DNA of 64,000 bases, from contig JALMGJ010000001.1 in assembly GCA_023362775.1 (NCBI GenBank), positions 66,102,001 through 66,166,000 of the forward strand. The letters are read 5' to 3'. This document shows positions 1 to 11,660 of this stretch, piece by piece. Both the position numbers and the translations under genes were made by a program. The notes below the pieces were generated by a model that made no database searches, had not been told where the DNA came from, and worked only from the letters and a program-made list of their open reading frames with translations. The first letter of the stretch is position 1, and every line of letters begins with the position of its first letter. The stretch comes from Charina bottae (taxonomy: Eukaryota > Chordata > Lepidosauria > Squamata > Charinaidae).

Positions 1-774
1 CTCCTGTGTTTAAATAATTGTGGAAGCAACACAATACAGCTGTATTTAGAGATTGTTTTTGTTCAGGCATAGGATGTATAGATTTTTTTTAAATTCACCC
101 TTCTCACAATAAAGAAATTGTCCACACTGTTGGAATGCACACCACACCTTGATAAAATCTTTTGGTCCTTTTCTGGTGTGGAAATAAAAGCCTAAAACAT
201 GAGAATGATGCCAATTCAACATGATGAGAGTCTCTAATAGTCAAGGTGAAGGTGCTATTCATTACATAGATATAAAAACAAGCCTGCCTCTTTGGCAGGA
301 AGCTTGACTCTGGAGTTGTTTTTAAAAATTAATACCATAATGCTTTATTAAATAGAATAGCCCATGCATTGTGAATGTGTTAGTTTAAGGAGCATGGCCT
401 TGGCTACTATTTGTTTCCTCTGAAACAGGGCTCAAGAAAAAGTCTTTGCAACTAATATCTAAGGATGGGGCTTGTGTGAGAAAAAGGCCTTCTTTCCAAT
501 ACAGTAATGAAGACCTTGAAATATTACCTTCTTGAAGTGAGGCCTATCACATCAAACAGGATAATAACTGTTTTGTTTCAGAGTAGTTGGAGGAAAGGGG
601 AGGAGAGAAGTCACAGGATGGACTGAAAGAGTTTGTTCTTCTACACTGCTGGTGGTCCTGATCCGGATCTGACTGTTGCCATGACTGATTTTTAAGGCAA
701 CTATATATTTAGTATGATATGTCATTTGGCTCTTATGCGGTTTCCAGATGGAGGGATATTTGTGTTATTTATTT
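1..774. other. No recognised feature
   Basis: Ordinary AT-rich vertebrate-type DNA with many stops in all frames. I see no gene, no repeat with recognisable ends and no conserved motif. Confidence 0.5.
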
Positions 775-885
775 ACTGTTTTTGTTGTTTTTGTTTATTG
801 ATTCATTATTTCAATTCATATGGCTGCCCTTCTCAAATACATGTCTCTGGGTGGCTAACAAACTAAAAACTATATAAAAGACACA

Positions 886-924
<39 letters not shown>

Positions 925-1150
925 AAAACCATGCAAGCAGAATCAGCAGCCAAGCTACAAAAACCAACAACATACAGCATCAACAGCATGGGCCCTACCA
1001 CATATCGGGATCTCCAAGCCTGGTGGCAAAACCATGTATTTAAGGCCTTACAAAAAGCCAGGAGAGTCGGGGCCAATCTAATCTCTGGGGGGGATGATGT
1101 TCCAGGCGTCACAACAGAAAAGGCTCTCTTCCTGGGCCCTGCCAGATGAC
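775..1150 (-). mobile_element. L2-like LINE 3' end, decayed
   Basis: Read on the minus strand, 1,150 to 970 encodes remnants of the C-terminal tail seen in several other L2-like copies here (LAGPRKRAFSVV, then PPEIRLAPTLLAFCKALNTW). It is followed by a short 3' UTR and the tail near 780-860. A (CA)n tract lies inside the 3' UTR. There is no RT domain, so this is a 5'-truncated dead copy. Family assignment rests on resemblance to the better-preserved pieces at 7,957-8,222 and 32,349-33,640. Confidence 0.6.
887..922. repeat. (CA)18 microsatellite
   Basis: Uninterrupted CA dinucleotide run of 36 bp, lying inside the L2-like 3' UTR. Confidence 0.95.
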
Positions 1151-1394
1151 ATACCCTAAGAGACAGGACCTGGATCATAGCTCTTCTGCCATTGGAAAAG
1201 GAACGTTATAGCTATATGATTTTTCTCTCTTTAAAGGATTTTCTCTGGAAAGAAAATGGAGAGAAGACATGATGGGGAAAATGGAGAGGATTACAATTTT
1301 TCATGTGCTTTTTAAGCATTTATATTAATTTTTGTTTGCCACATCAAATGCCATATATTAGTGGAAAGATTATGCTAGGAATCCCAGCATAAAG

Positions 1395-1548
1395 ATATAT
1401 TAAATTAGTATATTAAATATATTAAATTATATATTATATATTATATATATATATAATATAATATAATAAATATATTAAATTATATATATTATATATATAT
1501 TATATATATTATATATTATATTATATATTATATATTATATATTAAATT
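1395..1548. repeat. AT-rich low-complexity tract
   Basis: About 150 bp made almost only of A and T, with overlapping TATATAT, ATTATAT and TATTAAAT units. It is imperfect and can fold back on itself. No adjacent element end was recognised. Confidence 0.85.
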
Positions 1549-4500
1549 AGTCATCTGAACTTCTAACCAAGCATATTGGATCAAAATATTATTGTACAAT
1601 GAAAACCTAATCCAGAACATTTAGTGCAGTTCTTTTTCTATCCTTTTGGACTCTCTCAGATGCCACAATAGGTGGGACAATGGTATGGTGATGTCAGGCA
1701 AGTGGGAAGCGCTGGGATTTTGAGGGAGCTGTGTTTTGAGAGATATGTATTAAGGCAAGCTGTCTGCTTCTGTGTGTATTATGCCTGAAAGAAGACTCCC
1801 ATCATATTAAGGGTTTTTCCCCCCTTGTCGAGGGTGGCTCAGGGGACCACCCAAGGGCTTTGCGGCTACCCATTGCTGCTTTAAATGCCTTCCTTTCTGC
1901 AGCTGAGCAAATTCTTTGGGGGTCCTCGGGTTGTCTAGTTTCCTTAGCCCCCCCCCCCCGCCTGAGCCTCTTAATACCTCCCCCCATCCCCCTTCCAGCC
2001 TGTGCATTTCTCTGTGTCCCCATGAACTTGAGGAAGGCTGTCCTAAGAAGAAGCTGAGCAGATTCTGCAGCAGGAAGCCAGCCCAGAGAGCAGGGTGAGT
2101 ATTAGCATATGGACATTTTTACTGCAGTTTGTTGCATGACAGAAAGCTCCAGAAGAGTACACTGCCCCCGGCCTGTCTGTAGACAACAGGAAGGGATTCA
2201 ACAAAGCATACAGCAGATGAGAAGGAAAGTGGTTTGGTTTCTGGTATGATTCTCAGGATATTGTCAGACATCCAGCAAAGAGGTGGAGAGAAGGAGATTG
2301 TGTATGTGTTCTATTTATGTACCTCTCACATTTAAGATGAGAAGTCATGCATCTGTCCTGTAAACATCAATGGCACTGCAGAAAAGAGAAACAAAGGTTT
2401 CTTCCCTATTTTCACGTGTGATACAGAAGTGAGCGATGTGAGGGCCCCAGGCCACATGTGGCCTCCCCAATCTATTTTTGCTGGTCTGGAACTAACACCA
2501 ATGCTAAAAGTCAGTCACATAGTTTCCTGTTGTCTTGAGATAAGACATACTTAAAAGCTAGAGAATGCTCCACTATAGGCTTAATTGAGTGCAAGAGACA
2601 AAGACAACCCTCACACTTTTTAAAAAGACATTAAAAAAAACAGACAGAAATGTCTGAACCTACCCAATTTGCATCATCCTCTGGCCCCTGGCTGCTTGAA
2701 AACTCTAAAGTGCATCTGGCAGCTATCAAATGCTGACCACCTCGAAAGAATATTCGATGCTGCCCTCAGAACAATGGAGTCCTCTACTCTTCCACTTTGG
2801 GAGTACATCCTGAGCATACCCCAGCATACATTGTAAAGGCTTGAAATAAATGAGTTAATCTGTATGCTATGGCAATATCCCATATACTGCTAGAAGCAGT
2901 CCTAATCAAATCTTTAGGACCTGACTGCTAGACTTTCCTGATCGAGAGAGAGAGAGAGAAACGATTTGTCAGGCAGAAGAAGGTTTCCGGCCAAAGGCTA
3001 GCCAAACTGTTAGAAGAATTATTGTGAAAATCTGGGAGTCAGCTAAGAAAAATAAATGCAGGAGAGCAGTGCACTTCTTAAACCTGTGGTTTTTATCAAG
3101 TAATACAAATGGCTACTTAATCAAACAATTGTTTGATATGAAAATATTCTAGGCGACGGTTCCTTCCTCCCTTTAATTTTCAGTTGGCTTTGATGTATGG
3201 TCTCCATGAAACCGTGGCCAGATGTCATCTTTTGATTTGTTTTCTGTCTCAGGATTAAAAATGTATTCATATAGCAATTGTTTCTAAGAGAAACAAAAGG
3301 CAAATGCTGGCTTAAGTTTGACCCCACCCATGTTAATAGTAGACCTTCAGTATGGCATAGTTTCTAACTCATGTCTTTTGGGCAACATCTAGTGAAGGAG
3401 ATGGAATGTGACCCTGTGATAGCCAGTACTTCCTACCTCCTGTCACCCAGGGAAACATTGTCACAGATGATTGCTGTATTTATGAATGTGACATTATTCA
3501 GGGGTTGGTAGCATCTTACTATGGTGTGCTCTTTGTTGGGAAGGTCATTTGACATTCCTGTTTTTATCTGCACTAGGGCAAAGCTTGCTTATGTAGGAGG
3601 CTGTTCACCATGTTACCGAATTTAAGTTGAAGACTTCTTGATGCTTCTGACTCTGCTGTTTTTAGCTGCTCAGAACTGAGGCAAAAGCTTCTGCAGTATT
3701 TTTATTCCAGACTTACATTTTTGTTTGATACTGTTTATGTCCATTGAGATGTCCTGAGAATGTGTTGAACTAAAGAACAGCGTATTAATATTAAAAGGAA
3801 TATGAAGCAGCATGAACCAGGGAAATGTTGGTTGTAATAGTCCCATTCGGGCATTCAGACAAACACATGCTGCTACTTTAGACCTCCAGGCATCAATCGT
3901 GAAGGTGTGAGGGAGCTTTTGAGCTCATATGTCTAGTAAGAGGCTTCCCCATGTCTGGGAATGCTGACAAGACATGCTCCCCAGTTGTGGGAAAGCTCTC
4001 GTAATTCAGCTGATTGTGCTTAGAAGCCCTCTTCAGACAGGGGTGCTATACACACAAAGGCCTGGCCTGGAAGAAGGGCACAGGAAAACACAGGAAGTAG
4101 GATTTATGTTTGGCTTGTTATTTTCCCCCTGGTTTAACCCCTCATGTGTTCAAACAACTGAGTAGGACTTGTGGCATCATAATCCACCATTATGGGGAGG
4201 CCTATCTGGAAAATGTAGCCTGGCAGCAGGAGCAATAGGAAGTAGATAATTTTTCACTGAAAAAATGTGCATAATAATTTTCTTTCCCAGCAAATATCCT
4301 TCCTGCACTGGGAGAACCTATGCACTTCCATTACTGTAGTAGAAATGGGTGGTTTCAGAGCTCACGTCAGCAGTACAGTGAATGGCAGCAACTTTCTTTA
4401 TGGCTTTAAAGGCGTAATGGTGGTGGTTGTAGTGCCATGTGGGTTAGTTCTGTCCCCATGCATTCTGCCTGAGAAAAAGGCCTGTACATCTATACTGAGG

Positions 4501-4975
4501 GATGCGAGTCAAAGTCCTCCTGTGGAGAGTGGGGTGGGGTGGGGTAGAGTGGTGTATGACAACCCTTCAGAGTAGTCCAGTGGTTTTTTTTCCAGCCACA
4601 GTTTATAGGGACCTTTCTTTGCAATGTACCTTTTGCAACCGAAATAGCTGCAAAAGAGGAAATAATTATTGCTCAAAAAGAAAAAAAAAGGACAACAGAG
4701 GATACAGGTGGAAGTAAAATCTGCATATGTCAATTAATATGAATTACTGAAACTTAAGCAATATAATGCTATTTCTATCGCATGAAAGATTGACCATGTA
4801 AGAAAGACTGAATCTTTATCTTTTCGCAGCTTTTCAAACTGAGGATATCTTCCAACAGAGGACTGTCCTCTCACAACTCTTTAAAAAGAGGAGCATGTTT
4901 TTTAAAATAGGTGATATGGTTGTTATACATAAAGCTGTGCCTTAACACAATAAATGAGATCAAGAAAGTACAGTA
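1549..4975. other. Unannotated 3.4 kb
   Basis: No element ends or coding frames recognised. Small simple tracts occur: a 12-C run at 1,948-1,959 in a pyrimidine-rich stretch (about 1,930-2,000), and (GA)n at 2,944-2,959. Short reading frames here lack any family resemblance and look like chance. Confidence 0.5.
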
Positions 4976-5393
4976 CAGATAATCCTTGCTTAACGAAGGT
5001 AATTGGGACCGGCAAGTCCATCGTTGAGCGACACGGTCGTAAAGCGTGACGTCACGTGACCGTGCCGACTTAGGATGGCAGTTGCGGCAGTTCCAGTTGC
5101 CAACATTAGGCAAATCCCACACGGTTGTTAGGCACAATGTCACATGATCACCATTTGCAACCTCCTGGTGGCTTCCCCATTGACTTTGCTTGTTGGAAGC
5201 CGGCAGTGAAGATCGCAAATGGCAATCACGTTACCGCGGGATGCTGCAACCGTCATAATTACAAGCCAGTTGCCAGGTGCCCGAATTGTGATCACATGAC
5301 CACGAGGATGCTGCAATGGCCACAACTATGAGGAACGGTTGTAAGTACCCCTCGTTGAGTGCCGTCATAAGTTTGAACAGAATATACTATCTG
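4976..5393. mobile_element. Tigger-like MITE (Tc1/mariner type), 418 bp
   Basis: The element begins CAGATAATCC and ends with the inverted match ACTATCTG. A TA dinucleotide lies directly outside each end (4,974-4,975 and 5,394-5,395), as expected for a TA target duplication. Its interior has the slash-type words TTAACGA, GTTGAGCG, CGTAAAGCGTGACGTCACGTGACC and a mirrored set near 5,270-5,370, the style of non-autonomous Tigger-like elements. No transposase frame is present. The copy at 35,219-36,028 is a relative with a different middle. Confidence 0.7.
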
Positions 5394-5434
5394 TATATTC
5401 AAACAATGTTGATTGCATTTAAACACAGGTCATA

Positions 5435-5760
5435 GGGGTGTGGTGGCTCAGTTGGTAAGACGCCAGGCTTGTAGATCGCAAGTTTGGAGGTTCGAATCCC
5501 TAGCCCTGCATGCAGAGTGAGCTCCCGCACTAGCTCCAGCTCTTGCCAACCTAGCAATTCGAAAGCATGCAAATGCAAGTAGATTAATAGGTACCACTTC
5601 GGTGGGTAGGTAACAGTGTTCCACGCACGTCATGCCGGCTACATGACCGTGGAAGCGTCTTCGGACAACGCTGGCTCTTCGGCTAACAAACGGAGATGAG
5701 CACTGGCCCCTAGAGTCGGACACGACTGCACAAATGTGCGGGGGGAACCTTTACCTTTAC
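5435..5760 (+). mobile_element. tRNA-derived SINE, family A, copy 1
   Basis: The head carries a pol III A box (TGGCTCAGTTGGTAAGA) and B box (GGTTCGAATCCC), so it is tRNA-derived. Next comes a central domain (about 5,540-5,610) with CAATTCGAAAGCATGC and AATAGGTACCAC, then a body with TCTTCGGACAACGCTGG. The tail reads GTCGGACACGACTGCAC followed by ACCTTTACCTTTAC. Two further copies are at 13,418-13,751 and 37,171-37,502. Flanking duplication here is weak (CATAG only). Confidence 0.85.
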
Positions 5761-6339
5761 CATAGCAGTACACAGCCTTGTATGAAACAGTAAGTTAATT
5801 TTGTTTCTACCTGAATATGTAAGTTCCTTCTGCCACGTTTTTTGTATTATTTATTTGTTATAAGCAAATGCAACTGTTAAGGTACAGTAGTCTATTATGA
5901 AATTCTATGTACAAGTAAAGAAATCATAATTTCACTATCTGTCTAGACAAAACACCAGATGCCTATAAAAGAGACCAGATGTCAAGTAGTTTTGACCACA
6001 TCTTTAAACAATAGGAAGTAAAAGTCTTTAATTCACATTATTCATATCAGCCTCACATCCTGAATCAGCACACAATAACATGCAAATATTTAGGTTCTGA
6101 ATGTTACTGGAAACTTGGAAGGACAACATGGGCCTTGCTCAAGTGCTATAAGTGCCATCTCCTTTAACCCCATTGCCCCAAAGCAAATAAATTCTGTGCT
6201 TAAACTTTTATCCTGCAAACTTGCACCTGTAACTGGAGAAGGATAGATCTGGTATAGAGCTATATTTCATCTTCATCCTTCCCAAACTGAAAAAACTGCA
6301 TTTGGACAGGATGAAGTTTCAGATCATGAATGCAACACA
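5761..6339. other. No recognised feature
   Basis: AT-rich spacer; nothing supported. Confidence 0.5.
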
Positions 6340-6577
6340 TGGTGTGGAAAACCCGTCTCTAACCATCCTACCTGATCCGGCAGGAGGGGCATGCTCTAGG
6401 CACCGTTGGTCAAGGAGTGTCGGCTGGCAGGGCCCAGAATGAGAGCCTTTTCTGCCATAGCATCTGTCCTTTGGAACATCATCCCACATGAAATTAGTGT
6501 TGGTGTGTGTGTTTTCTTGCATATGCAGAGTTTCAGAAAGCACTTGGCATTAGAGACCAAGAAATGATGCCAGTCAT
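6340..6577 (+). mobile_element. L2-like LINE C-terminal/3' remnant
   Basis: The stretch 6,360-6,500 resembles the end of the L2-like coding region (CCTGATCCGGCAGGAGG, then GGCAGGGCCCAGAATGAGAG, the same block as GCCCTGCCAGATG near 1,140 in the opposite direction). It is frameshifted and lacks an RT domain. The copia LTR ends directly against it at 6,577/6,578. Confidence 0.5.
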
Positions 6578-6867
6578 TGTAGTAAATCAGTTGCAGTTGT
6601 ATTAGTTACTCACACAAACAGATAATATTTACAGTTCTCTTCCAGATCCCTGGAAGTGTTACAAATCCACACACCAGAAGAGATAAGTAGTAGTAGGAAG
6701 CAAGCAGGAGTAGAAGCAAGCAGGCGCAGAAGCGGGGCAGGAGCAGGCAGGTTCTTTTATACTCTTCAACCTGGATCACATGCTGCCTGACCTTTTAAAG
6801 TTTGCAGGTGATTAACTAACAAGGTTTTATTGCTGTGACTTACTCCTCAAGGAATAATACACCAACA
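6578..6867 (-). mobile_element. 3' LTR of a Ty1/copia retrotransposon
   Basis: On the minus strand this 290-bp block starts TGTTGGTGTATTATTCC and ends TTTACTACA, the 5'-TG...CA-3' form of an LTR. It follows directly on a polypurine tract (AAAATAAGAGGAG, 6,868-6,880) that sits just past the RNase H stop codon, which is the expected order for the 3' end of an LTR element. A TATA-like box lies inside. No second LTR was found upstream, so the element is 5'-truncated. Confidence 0.75.
6751..6762 (-). promoter_or_regulatory. TATA-like box in copia LTR
   Basis: Reads GTATAAAAGAAC on the minus strand, within the LTR about 105 bases from its 5' end, a plausible U3 promoter position. Confidence 0.5.
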
Positions 6868-6873
6868 CTCCTC

Positions 6874-7952
6874 TTATTTTGCTAGAAGTGTAAGTCGCAA
6901 ACCTATTTTTTCAGTTAACTTGTGTTTTACTGCAGCACAGGGCTTTGTTAGAAAATCAGCAATCATGTCTTTTGAGTCACAATACTTTAACACGATTTCA
7001 CCTTTGGCTATTAAATCCTTGACATTATGGTATTGTATGTCAATATGCTTAGTTCTGTTCCTATAACCCTCAGACTGAGCCATATGAATACAAGCCTGAT
7101 TATCTTCAAAAAAGTTACAGGCTGGTGCAATTCCATGCCTATGTCTTTTAACAGTTGTTTAAACCATACAATCTCATTACAGTTTTGTGCTAGGCTATAA
7201 AATTCTGCTTCTGCTGTAGAAAGAGCAACAAGTGTCTGTTTCTTAGAATGCCAGGCAATTGTTGAGCCAGTATACTGTATTATAGCTCCAGAAGTTGACT
7301 TACGATCATTGAGGTCTGCTCCCCAGTCTGAATCAGCATATGCCTGTAATTTTTCTAATTCTTCTGTCCCAGAGGCAGAAAGCCTCATACAGTAATCCTT
7401 TGTGCCTTGCAAATACCTAAACAGTCTTTTCAATGCTGCTTTCCCAGTAGACATGGGCTTTTCTACCTGTCTGCTTAAAATTGAAACAGCATTAGAAATA
7501 TCTGGGTGAGAATGATTTGCAATGTACAATAAGCTTCCAATCACAGATCTAAACCCATCAGATAACTCAAGTTCTCCCACCTCCTTCTGGAATTCAGGAA
7601 GCATAGGGGTTAAGACTGATTTACATTCCTGCATGTTAAACTCCTCTAGGAGTCTCTTGATCTTATTACTTTGGCTCACCAGAAAACTACCATCTTTTTC
7701 TCTGTATATTTCCAAGCCTAAGTAATTTGTCACTATGCCAAGATTCTTTAATGTAAAATTGTTCTTCATGTACATTTCAAAATCAAGTCGCTGTTTATCT
7801 GATGTTGTAAGTAGCAATAAATCACCAACATACAAACACAAATACATAAAACTTTGTCTTTCTTAACATAAACACATGGATCCGCCTTAAATTGCTTTTT
7901 GTAGTTCACACACCACATTTTTTCCTTGTTCAAAACCAGTTGGTCCCTATTG
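6874..7952 (-). pseudogene. Ty1/copia Pol: reverse transcriptase to RNase H, broken
   Basis: The main frame (7,847 to 7,011) shows YVGDLLLL (the copia YVDDLLL active site with D to G), NYLGLEIYREKDGSFLVSQ, GSLLYIANHSHPDISNAVSI, LFRYLQGTKDYC, YADSDWGADLNDRKSTSG and WHSKKQTLVALSTAEAEFY, the canonical copia RT/RNase H order. The RNase H end continues in another frame (7,083 to 6,874: RTKHIDIQYH, DMIADFLTKP), so a frameshift lies at the T-run near 7,103-7,109. Another frameshift near 7,840 separates the upstream ADPCVYVKKDK. Integrase, protease and gag are absent. The element is dead. Confidence 0.9.
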
Positions 7953-7956
7953 GCCT

Positions 7957-8222
7957 TCTGTAAGGCCTTGAAAACTTGGTTATGTGCCTGAGCTTGGGGT
8001 CCTGGGTGTGGGATAGAGTCCATCTCCTGGCTGTCTGGATGATTGACTGGATAATGCCCAGCTGCTATGTGTTTTATTTTTATCTTTTATATTGTGTTTT
8101 TTATGTTTTTTATTTATTCTATTGTAAGCCGCCTAGAGTAACATAAAAGTGAGCTGGGCGGCTATATAAATCAAATGAATGAATGAATGAATGAATGAAT
8201 GAATGAATGAATGAATGAATGA
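7957..8222 (+). mobile_element. L2-like LINE 3' end with (GAAT)n tail
   Basis: Contains the C-terminal AAGGCCTTGAAAACTTGG block, a T-rich 3' UTR, the family hallmark GTAAGCCGCCTAGAGT and GGGCGGCTATATAAAT, then a (GAAT)n run (8,175-8,222). The same hallmark recurs in many copies in this window. Confidence 0.8.
8175..8222 (+). repeat. (GAAT)n microsatellite
   Basis: About 12 units of a tetranucleotide directly following an L2-like 3' end. Confidence 0.9.
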
Positions 8223-8493
8223 TAAAAACCTCCCAACATAGCTCCCATTGGCAGCAAAAGCACCATTTACCATGGTTTATATTTTGTCATGGCAAATAGA
8301 ACAATGGAATTACCATTCCAAATCATGCCAAATCATCACATTTCCATTTTGAAATATAGGATCCATCTTGCTGTGTTATAGTAAGAATGATTAAGATCAT
8401 GCAAGTGAAAAGTTCTCAGGTTGTATAACACATGGCATGGCATGTTCATGTATGCATTTTTAGTTGTGCTGTTTTATTATGAATAGTCTAGTT

Positions 8494-8621
8494 CAGAGTT
8501 TCTCAACCTTGGCAACTTGAAGATGTGTGGACTTCAATTCCCAGAATTCTGGCATGTTGGCTGGGGGATTCTGGAAATTGAAGTCCACACATCTTCAAGC
8601 TGCCAAGGTTGAGAAACACTG
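8494..8621. mobile_element. Palindromic hAT MITE, 128 bp
   Basis: Starts CAGAGTTTCTCAACCTTGG and ends with the inverted version (CCAAGGTTGAGAAACACTG). The arms extend inward through AAGATGTGTGGACTTCAA, so nearly the whole element folds into one hairpin. It has a perfect 8-bp target duplication, GTCTAGTT, at 8,486-8,493 and 8,622-8,629, diagnostic of hAT transposition. No coding capacity. Confidence 0.9.
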
Positions 8622-8629
8622 GTCTAGTT

Positions 8630-9059
8630 ATTTTAAAAGGAAGTGGGAATTTGGAATCTGTATCAAGATGTCTTTTTTTAAAAAAAAACCCTATTTCAGC
8701 CCTTCTCTTATCTCCATTCTTGATACCTTACGAAGTCTGAGCTGCAGGCTCAACTGCCCTAATTTGTCTTTTCTGCCAGAACACTTTGTAAGCAGTTGTC
8801 TCGCTGTCTCTTTATCTTTTGTAGGCAAAGGGGAAAAATGACCTCAAAGAGCAAGCAGGTCATGCCACAGGTCCTTTCGTTAATTCTTAACATAACCACA
8901 GAATTAGTTGAAAGAGAATATATTAGGAAGGTTCATTTTAGGTTATGAATGTCTATCATAACATTTTCCTGTCAGTGCAAGATTTGATCTGAAAGGACAT
9001 GTGCATGTACACACCATACAAAGATCAACCTTGCAATGACCTCATACTTCCTCAAACAT
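8630..9059. other. No recognised feature
   Basis: Unremarkable spacer with no supported feature. Confidence 0.45.
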
Positions 9060-9141
9060 TGCCATATGTTTAGCATGGTGGCTGGGGAATTCTGGGAGTT
9101 GAAGTCCACACATCTTAAAATTGCTAAGGTTGAGAAACACT
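9060..9141. mobile_element. Half copy of the palindromic hAT MITE
   Basis: Matches the right arm of 8,494-8,621 (GGAGTTGAAGTCCACACATC, then GGTTGAGAAACACTG). The left arm is missing. CCATAAGG follows the right end and CCATATGT precedes the left, a possible decayed target duplication. Confidence 0.65.
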
Positions 9142-9907
9142 GCCATAAGGTATCCAAGTTCTTGAAGCACAAATCCTAATATATTTGTCCTCTAAGGAAG
9201 GCTGCACAAAGGAAATTGTTGAATGAGCAGAACAGTAAACCATTTCCAACTTATTTTGATAATAGTGTCAGTGCAAGCTCGGCACAAGCAATGCATTTTT
9301 CATTGAAGTCTGAACAGTGGATCTGAAAGTCTGTCTGTGGCATAGCCTTATTTTCAGGGGTGTCTTCCTGTTTTAGTTGTCCTTGTCCTCTAGTGTAGGC
9401 CAGATGTCAAGATCCAAGAATTATCACAGAAATAGAAATATACAATGGTACTTAGAAAGACCTTATTGCTCAGGCAAGACAGAGATGCTCCTTTGTGTCC
9501 CAAAGAATCCAGTGGCCACTCTGAGTGCGCAGGATTAGTTTACTGGAGTGGGCGGCTATATTAAATCTAATTAATAATAATAATAACAATGATGATGATG
9601 ATAATGGTAAAACAAAGTTGCATGCTTGGAACAAGTCCATGTGTACCTTTGTGCATTTGGCAGTCAGTCTTCAACCAACCAGCGTGTATTTAAAAAACAG
9701 CCGTGTTTTGAAGCACAGCAGCACAGTGAAAGGGAGCTCTCAGTGAAGCCTTAGCTAGTTACAGAGTAAACATTTCTGCTGCAGATTAAAGCATTTCCAC
9801 ATACACAGTGACTCACATGCTTCCACAAGAAGCACACATATGAATCAGACCAAAGGAAATCAATAATTCAAAGTTACACAAATTCTTTTGAGCTCAAGTT
9901 GTACAAA
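9142..9907. other. Mostly unannotated, small L2-like tail
   Basis: The only recognisable piece is a short plus-strand L2-like terminus near 9,545-9,607 (GGGCGGCTATATTAAAT followed by AAT/GAT triplets). The rest is anonymous. Confidence 0.45.
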
Positions 9908-10002
9908 TCTATATCTATCTACCTATCTACCTATCTACCTATCTACCTATCTACCTATCTACCTATCTACCTATCTACCTATCTATCTATCTATCTATCT
10001 AT
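9908..10002. repeat. Compound (CTATCTAC)n(CTAT)n microsatellite
   Basis: Octanucleotide-period CTAT/CTAC array turning into pure CTAT. It abuts the minus-strand L2-like terminus that follows, so it probably grew from that element's tail. Confidence 0.95.
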
Positions 10003-10080
10003 CTCATTTATATCACCGCCCATCTCCCCCACAAGGAGGGACCCTGGGCAGTTTCCTCATGGAAGGAGAGCCTTGCTTCC
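10003..10080 (-). mobile_element. L2-like LINE 3' terminus
   Basis: The plus strand shows ACCGCCCATCTCCCCCACA and GGGACCCTGGGCAGTTT, the reverse complement of the L2-like 3' signature also present at 32,349 and 55,286. Confidence 0.7.
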
Positions 10081-11179
10081 CTCAGTAGCTGACTGGATGC
10101 TCCAGGGACAGCCACATGGAGGACAGAAGGACAATAATATCTTGTTTCCCAGGAATTGATATTCAGCCTCCAAACCTGGAGCTCCTGAGTAAGCTTTCCT
10201 CATAAGGCCTCTTTTGAGGACACTTAAATATTTTGATACCATTTTCTGCAGTTTTCCAGCACTACAAAATCCTTTTTGAAACTGGAATCATGTACAGAAT
10301 TCCACGTGTCTTTGCACCATTGATTTATATATTTTCTTTAAGTTTCTTTTTAAAAATGTGGATTAAAAAAAAGAAGATTGCATACATTTTTCTAATAAAC
10401 CATAGCATTTTAATCAATACAAATGCATTTTTAAAAGTCTTTTGAAAAATAAACAGACTTTTATAAATTACACAATATATTTATATATTATATAATATAC
10501 ATATATATTATAAGTCTAGGGGGAATTTCATTTAATGTATCCTATTTCAACAACAGTAACATTTCCAGAATGATAGAAAGGTTGCATAATTCAGCTTCAG
10601 TGTTCTTGGCCACTGTTTCTTGGTTCCAATAGTTAAAATGGCTCCTGGGTTTTTTTTTTCCTGCACCAATGAGAGATTGAGGGCAAAGGTTCAGGGGATA
10701 ATAGATAGATCCTAGGTTTAATTCCTGGCATCTCTAACTTGGCCTGGAAAGATTCCTGACTGAACCCTTAGGGAGCCTGCACTGATTAGCTAGTCAGTGC
10801 TAGTAGGAAGCAGGGAGGGGCAGTGTTACTTCCCTAACTATGCAGGTTACTGCGTGTATTCAGCCCCCACCCCCACCCCTCAGAACTTCCCCAGATTGCT
10901 CTGCTGAAACATGGTGGCAAAGTTGCTTGTTTCTACTAGTGTCATTGTCTTTCTTTTTCTTTCTTTAAAAATGTCCCAGAAAAGGTATAACTATTTTGCC
11001 TTTAAACCCCACCTCCTATCCTCAAAACCTTTTTTAAAAACAGGGAAACGTTTTTTGACCCATGTTGATGTCGGGGAATTATTGGAACTTACCTCCTATG
11101 GCCCTAAGAGGCTGATATAATCATAATCAGTTCCTAGCAAGATGGACCAGTTCTTTGGGCTTTTCCTTATGGTCACATT
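10081..11179. other. Unannotated spacer
   Basis: No element ends recognised. An AT-rich patch occupies about 10,464-10,512. Confidence 0.45.
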
Positions 11180-11660
11180 CCCATGCATTCTGTTGAGTTG
11201 GCAGACAAGTATGCCAGCATGAATTGTGCTCTCTTGATGGCTGAAAACTATTCTGACTCAGTTTTGTTATGAGATATGTTAAAGACTGTGTTTGATGGCT
11301 TTCCTTGGCTGTGTTGCCCCTGCCACGGTCTCAGCAGCCAACAGGAAAAACCACCCCAACCATTCTCCTTAATGCATGGTGGACTGGGTGTAGGTGACTG
11401 CAGATGGATGCTGTAGTCACCTTTCAAGTTGCCTGAGTGACTGGTCACTGACATGAAGGTGGTCCATGCTGATGAGCTGCCATTCATCCTAACCCTGTAT
11501 CTAATAATAGCCTGGCTGACATGATAGTGGGGGAGAGGAGAAGTGCAGAGAGAAGCAGGAAAGAGCAAGCTCCTTCTTGATGTCTTGGAAGAGCTCCCTC
11601 CCACTTCACCCAGCCCTTCTCCTTCACCCCACTATCCTCTCAGCTGGGCTATTTTGGGGG
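11180..11660 (+). repeat. Diverged repeat of unknown family, copy 1
   Basis: Collinear with 50,996-51,500. Shared blocks in the same order are AAGTATGC..GCAT.AATTGTGCT, CCA.CAGGAAAAA..ACCAC, CAGATGG.TG, TAGTCACCT..CA.GTTGC.TGA, GACAGGTCACTG-like, and TCAGCTGGGCTATTT. There are no clear termini, coding frame or target duplication. I do not recognise the family. Confidence 0.5.

Noticed and set aside
1395..1548. Strong AT-rich tract considered as an origin or matrix-attachment site
   Set aside because: Low complexity alone does not support either call.
5440..5520. tRNA-like cloverleaf segments at SINE heads, including 13,420 and 53,199
   Set aside because: A and B boxes are present but the heads run into SINE bodies and lack a proper 3' acceptor; not functional tRNA genes.
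5448..5723. 91-codon minus-strand frame, with similar frames at 13,542 and 37,296
   Set aside because: Antisense readings of family A SINEs.
8486..8629. A perfect-looking hairpin that could be a pre-miRNA
   Set aside because: It is a palindromic hAT MITE with 8-bp TSDs and two other copies. Processing into small RNA cannot be judged from sequence.
9908..10002. Regularly spaced repeats suggesting a CRISPR-like array
   Set aside because: Simple tetramer/octamer microsatellite in a vertebrate genome; no spacers.
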